A DNA stretch of 64,000 bases, taken from the NCBI GenBank assembly GCA_023055425.1, contig JALGPY010000002.1, positions 49,251,321 through 49,315,320 of the forward strand, given 5' to 3'. The notes below the pieces were generated by a model, which was given only the letters and a program-made list of their open reading frames with translations, was not told the origin of the DNA and did not search any database. Origin of the DNA: Linanthus parryae. Lineage: Eukaryota; Streptophyta; Magnoliopsida; Ericales; Polemoniaceae. The position numbers and the translations under genes were made by a program. Of this stretch, positions 60,001 to 64,000 are shown piece after piece. Positions within the stretch are counted from its first letter, which is position 1. Each line of letters opens with the position of its first letter.

Positions 60001-60867
60001 TATATCATCTAGTATCACCAAACACTTCTTCTGACTTTGGAACCGGTAGAGTCTCTCCGCAAGCTCATCAACCCTCAACTTCTCAATATCCTCCCTCTCT
60101 TCCTTCGATGGCGACAGAAGCTTGAAAAGAATCCCCTCCCAAACTTCTCTCGTATTGCATTTCTGAGATATGTAAGCCCACACAACATGGTCAAAATGTT
60201 TTCTAATCTTTTTATGGTTGTGTATCTCCTTCGCAAGTGTAGTTTTACCTAAACCACCCATCCCCCATATCGATACAACACTCGAGTTTGTCTTACTGAT
60301 CAAATGATCAACCACTTCCCTCACATTGTTCTCGAACCCAACAACATCTTCTTCCAAGACATGTGGGTACGTTCTTCGCAACGTTTGCTGCCTCTCAAAC
60401 CTAGAATTCGAATTATCACCCACCCACATCGACTGCACGCCGTGTGCTTGTAAATTGCTCCTTAGACTAATGATCTTGTTGTTGATGGAATCGATTTGGG
60501 ATGCAACATTATGAAGGGTTCCACATCTCTTGAATAGGCAAAGATACCTTTGAAGGTGCTTCAAGGGGATGATATATTTCTTCTTCTTGGAGGAGGAGGA
60601 AGCGATTTTGATGACAAAAGTGGCGATGACATCTTCGGCATCGTAGGCGAGCTCTCTGATCTCTGCAACCCAGTTGGTGACAATGGCGTCGCCTTCTTCC
60701 TTTCGTCTGTCGGCGTCGATCAAGAAGCATTGCATTCGGTTCAATTCGATCTTCATTTGATCGACTTGGTCTCCGACGCCGCTCAAGAACTTGGCTTCTT
60801 CGATTAGTAAGTTGCATAGTCTATCTACCATGAAGGAGACCAAGGGCTGAGACACTAGATTCGCCAT
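57090..60867 (-). CDS. CC-NB-ARC-LRR disease resistance protein (CNL, At1g50180/RPP13-like)
   Basis: Two exons, 59802-60867 and 57090-58918, join in phase 1 across GT-AG borders (AAGAG|GTGAGAA; GTTGCAG|GAATC) to about 964 residues, a normal CNL length. Rx-type coiled coil: AYDAEDVIATFV near 75-85. NB-ARC: P-loop GMGGLGKTT (about 202-210), FDHVVWAYIS, kinase-2 CLVILDDIW (about 282-290), GSKMLLTTRKSEVAL, then after the intron CEGLPLAIVILGG and CFLYLSLFPEEH. The MHD-equivalent reads RLHDLMRDLCMLKAREENFL, as in RPP8/At1g50180-like proteins. LRRs fill the rest and it ends near GGEDFYKIQHVH. Such proteins are cytoplasmic ADP/ATP-switch immune receptors (family knowledge). MANLVSQPL is chosen as start; an in-frame ATG lies 18 bp upstream. 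No stop or frameshift is seen, so it looks intact. Confidence 0.92.
58919..59801 (-). other. NLR intron (883 bp)
   Basis: It begins GTGAGAAT and ends GTTGCAG on the minus strand. It splits NB-ARC between the RNBS-C region and the GLPL motif, in phase 1. Reading through would end the protein after about 40 foreign residues. It carries an LTR-like block at 59221-59639. Confidence 0.85.
59221..59639 (+). mobile_element. candidate solo LTR inside the NLR intron
   Basis: It starts TGTCAGACAGGG and ends CTATATTGCA, with a TATATATAGAGAGG promoter-like box and a TGTCTCT-rich right part, all typical of a short copia-type LTR in plus orientation. No 5-bp target duplication could be read (ACGAC against GGTAC), so the borders or the identity may be wrong. 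Confidence 0.38.
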
Positions 60868-60869
60868 TG

Positions 60870-61135
60870 TTGATTGTCGCTGCAATCAATATGAAACCCA
60901 CATCAAGATTTCGAAAACCCACATAGAAATTGTTGATGCCGCTGCAATCAACACGAAACCCACATCAAGATTTCGAAAACCCACATCAAGATTTCGAAAA
61001 ACCCACGTAAAAATTGTTGGTGTCGCTGCAATCAAATCGAAACCCACGTCAAGATTTCGAAAACCCACATAGAATTGTTGATGTCGCTTTAATTAAATCG
61101 AAACCCACATCAAAGTTTCGAAAACCCACATGATT
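60870..61135. repeat. minisatellite upstream of the NLR gene
   Basis: About four units start at GCTGCAATCA (60879, 60941, 61025) and its variant at 61085, so periods are 62, 84 and 60 bp. The 84-bp unit has an extra CCCACATCAAGATTTCGAAA sub-repeat. On the minus strand the array is open and encodes FRNLDVGF-type repeats, but it precedes the MANLV start and most likely lies in the 5' UTR or promoter. Confidence 0.9.
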
Positions 61136-61530
61136 TCACCGGAGAATCTCTCTTTTTGTCCACGATTTCGCTCCGTTCGGCAATCCTTCACGGAATACGA
61201 CGCCGTAACCACTTTGTCCGGTGCCGGGAAAATCGAACTGAAACTTAACTTTGAACAAATTGTGCTTTCGAAAAAGTTTTCCATTGGATGGAGTGTATAA
61301 TTACCTGTATATTCGATGAGGATGATGGAGGTGAGTGATGATTATGTGGGTGGCGAAGCTACTCTCTTGCGTTGATGGCGTTGCATACCGTTCAAACTTA
61401 AAACCGCCTTACAAGGGCATATAATTGTAGGTTAACACCGTACATTTAGAACTTTCGACATAAAACCCCACATCAATATTACTTCGCTAACACTTTACTA
61501 CCAACAATATCAGAATTGACACTTAATTCA
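61136..61530. other. upstream region of the NLR gene
   Basis: Non-coding. It presumably holds promoter sequence for the minus-strand NLR. No TATA box or W-box cluster could be fixed by eye. Confidence 0.35.
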
Positions 61531-61793
61531 TATCACTCCGTTTCTTTAGATTAGTTCCCTTTCAAAATGCACAAGAGTTAAGGAGAACAATTACTTCTGG
61601 AGTAAAAACCTGATCTACCCCTCAGTGGGGCTGATGTAAACACATTTATGTTAACATCAACCCATGTGCAATAATTTTGTGAGGGTATTATAGAAAAGTT
61701 CATAACATTTTTATTGTCAAAAAAGGAAAGAGAGAGATAGATACGAATCGGATGGAAATAGAAATGGGGCTAAAGAGAGCAAACGGGGTGGTA
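61531..61793. mobile_element. Stowaway-like MITE, unrelated interior
   Basis: Ends TATCACTCCGTTTCTTTAG and GCAAACGGGGTGGTA pair imperfectly and have TA at the borders. 263 bp, but the interior lacks the GGGTCACTTTGAC arms of the 262-bp family. It lies about 650 bp upstream of the NLR exon. Confidence 0.5.
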
Positions 61794-62063
61794 TGTAGTA
61801 TTATATTAACGACATTGCGTACCAATGGGTTGACGTCAGTTAGTATTATTTTTCTCGATCGCCGTTAGGGTGGTATTCTCTAGCTTCAATGGTGTTGGAT
61901 ACACTCAAACTCGACCACTTTACGAGGACATGAATAAACTGCAGTTTAACACGGTAAATTTAAATATAAATATACACAAATGTTCATACTATTGGATTGG
62001 GTTGAATTGGATGAGCTAAGAGATTGCGAGATGAAACTCAATCTATCACAATCTTAGAATATA

Positions 62064-62533
62064 TGTTGGTGCAAAAACTCGGATCATACTTCTACTAATT
62101 TGGAGCCATTTTCAACCACTCGGATCAAACTTCTACTAATTTGGATCATTCATATTAGCCAGATATAATTCATATAGTTCATTTGAGATTAGTAGAGCTT
62201 GGACTAAACTGTGATTGCTGCCAAATTGATGACATGAATCATCTTGCAGCAGTTACCGTTAGATGTTCCTCTTCTTCTAATCTCAGCCGTTGGCTTTTAT
62301 CAGCTATTATTTTGTATTTGCAGTAGTACCCTTATGAGTACGGTGTCGTTTTGCTTCTGTGGCAAAACTATACCTGATTGGTCTACTATATATATGTACG
62401 TTGCTTTTCTTCTCTATCATCAATTAATAGAAACAGAATTTTGTTTTCATTTCTGCAACGTTTCTCTTTCCCTCTTCTTCTTCTTCTTCATCTGCAAATC
62501 TAGGGTTCTTCATGTATGGGTTTCTGGATTTCA
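62064..62533 (+). repeat. 5' LTR of copia element C
   Basis: About 470 bp from TGTTGGTGCAAAAACTCGG to TGGATTTCA, followed within 4 bp by the primer site. It holds CTATATATATG at 62386-62396 and a CT-rich leader after it. The left border is a best guess, as the partner LTR lies outside the window. Confidence 0.6.
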
Positions 62534-62536
62534 AGA

Positions 62537-62554
62537 TGGTATCAGAGCCAGGTC
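62537..62554 (+). other. primer-binding site of copia C
   Basis: TGGTATCAGAGCCAGGTC is complementary to the 3' end of initiator tRNA-Met over the first 13 bases, as in copia elements. Confidence 0.88.
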
Positions 62555-62652
62555 GGCTGAAGAAGGAGTTCACTCTCGCGTTGTGTCTCGAGTTCTGATC
62601 GAATTTCGGAATCGAGTAATTTCAGATCTGGTATCTAGGTTTTGGTTTGAAG

Positions 62653-64000
62653 ATGTCTGTTCACGGTGATTCTCCAGCTGTTTCTAGCGGTTCTTTGGCG
62701 GCCATTGATCCGCAGTCTCCGTTCTATCTGCATCACGGCGATAGTCCTGGTAATGTTCTAGTATCTCAGATTTTGACTGGTGAGAATTTTTATTCTTGGC
62801 ATATGGCTATGACAGTAGCACTATAAGCTAAAAACAAGCTTGAATTTGTTAATGGAACAATTACAACACCTGCTGTAGGATCTGAACTGTATTCTGTTTG
62901 GAGGAGATGTGACCGGATGATTATGTCTTGGTTGTTTAATTCAATTTCCAAGGATATAGCATGTAGTGTTGTTGGTAGATCCAGTTCTAGGGAAGTCTGG
63001 ATGGATCTCTTGGAGAGATTTTCTCAGGGCAATTTGCCTAGAATTTTTCAAATCTCTATGGCTATTTCTCAATTAAAACAAGCAGATATGTCTATCACTG
63101 TTTACTTTACCAAGTTGAAGACTCTTTGGAATGAGTTAAGCAATTATAAGCCTCTTCCTACATGTGTTTGTGATCAATGTCAATGTGGCATTTTAGGAAG
63201 GATGAAACAAAGTCAAGAAGAAGAGAGAGTGATGCAATTCCTCATGGGCTTGAATGATCAATATATGCCAGTTAGGGATCAATTGTTATTAACTGAGCCT
63301 TTGCCTTCACTTAATGTGGTTTTTTCAAAAGTTATTCAGCAAGAGAGACAGATGCAACTCAAGGCTCCTACACTAACTTCTCACAATATGGCTATGTATG
63401 TTCAACATGGAGTTTCATCTAATTCTCATCAAAAGCCTCTAAACAAGCAAGGAGCTCCAATTTATGGTGGTAGGGGTCCAGGTGGAAAATTGATTTGTCA
63501 TCATTGTGGTCATGAGGGACATGTTAAAGCTAAGTGTTACAGACTACATGGCTTCCCACCAGATTTTAAATTCACAAATGCAAAGGCTCATTCTGCAGTA
63601 CAAGGCTCTACCAGAACTACACCTAATAGAGCTTCTTCTCCACCACCTGCAGTTAAATCATTTCACACACCAGACAGTCATGGGAAAGGTATCACTCTCA
63701 CAGATAATCAATGTCAGCAGTTAGTGTCTCTCCTGAGTTCACATTTGAGTTCTAAGTCTAGTGTAGTCACTAGTGAGGTGGGGTCAGTTTCTCCTTATTC
63801 CACAAGTTCTATGGATTCACCATTACATCATCATCCTTCAGGGGTTAATTTTGATACAGGACACTTTATGGGAGGAGTACTCAGTACCTATTCACTTCAG
63901 AGTTTTGTGTCCAAGGATCATGTTCTTCCTCATTCTTGGATTCTTGATAGTGGAGCCACTGATCACATGTGTGCTCATCTCCATTTACTATCTGATGTCA
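62653..64000 (+). pseudogene. copia C gag and start of protease, partial
   Basis: A gag frame begins MSVHGDSPAVSSGSLAAIDP and has the copia gag start SPFYLHHGDSPGN, GENFYSWHMAM, then a TAA at 62824 (codon 58). The frame continues through NKLEFVNGTI, RRCDRMIMSWLFNSISKDI, REVWMDLLERFSQGN, TKLKTLWNELSNYKPLP and VMQFLMGLNDQY. The zinc knuckle CHHCGHEGHVKAKC is followed by YRLHGFPP. The frame reaches the protease start SWILDSGATDHMC (D-S-G) at the window end. It is the 5' part of a third Ty1/copia element, in the opposite direction to elements A and B. The remaining pol lies beyond 64000. The stop makes this copy a pseudogene unless read through. Confidence 0.88.

Noticed and set aside
1..64000. 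Possible tRNA, rRNA, CRISPR arrays, riboswitches or bacterial operons
   Set aside because: None was recognised; initiator-tRNA matches are only primer-binding sites of copia elements.
62064..64000. Copia C gag as an active gene
   Set aside because: TAA at codon 58 interrupts gag; readthrough cannot be judged and the rest lies outside the window.

Overview
This window is nuclear DNA of a flowering plant, most likely a eudicot. The evidence is spliced plant genes (a CC-NB-ARC-LRR resistance gene and a SAUR gene), plant-type Ty1/copia and L1 elements, many MITEs, AT-rich intergenic DNA and no bacterial gene organisation. The species cannot be named from the sequence. Host genes are few: one SAUR-type auxin-response gene (38992-39303, minus) and one CC-NB-ARC-LRR immune receptor gene (57090-60867, minus, two exons). 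Almost everything else that can be recognised is transposable-element DNA.

Layout. 1-3900: an irregular cluster of direct repeats of two sequence types, function unknown. 4110-11101: a candidate 7-kb Helitron with short exon-like pieces, a 118-140 bp tandem repeat and a 550-bp tandem duplication that carries a MITE. 11102-14533: AT-rich intergenic DNA. 14534-35885: a Russian-doll nest six insertions deep, with each boundary marked by a target-site duplication (TSD): hAT-like GC-rich element (ATTCATAC) > non-autonomous LTR element (GTAGG) > solo Angela-type LTR (AGGGA) > Ty1/copia element B (GGCAC) > full-length Angela-type copia element A with 1425-bp LTRs (GTAAA) > 2.2-kb solo LTR (ATATG). 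A chromovirus-like LTR sits beside this in a side branch. 35893-36348: a hAT MITE placed directly against the nest. 36357-41567: intergenic DNA with the SAUR gene and MITEs. 41584-48480: an L1 LINE with a 16-bp TSD, a frameshifted ORF1 and an ORF2 broken by one stop codon. 48497-57089: intergenic DNA with five MITE-type elements. 57090-61130: the NLR gene with an LTR-like block in its intron and a minisatellite directly upstream. 62064-64000: the 5' LTR, primer-binding site and gag of a third copia element that runs off the window.

A recurrent element is a TA-flanked foldback MITE of exactly 262 bp, found five times (two of them through a local duplication). No operon-like or cooperative gene system is visible. 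The notable biology is the insertion history, which can be ordered from the sequence, and the transposon-shaped surroundings of the immune receptor gene.
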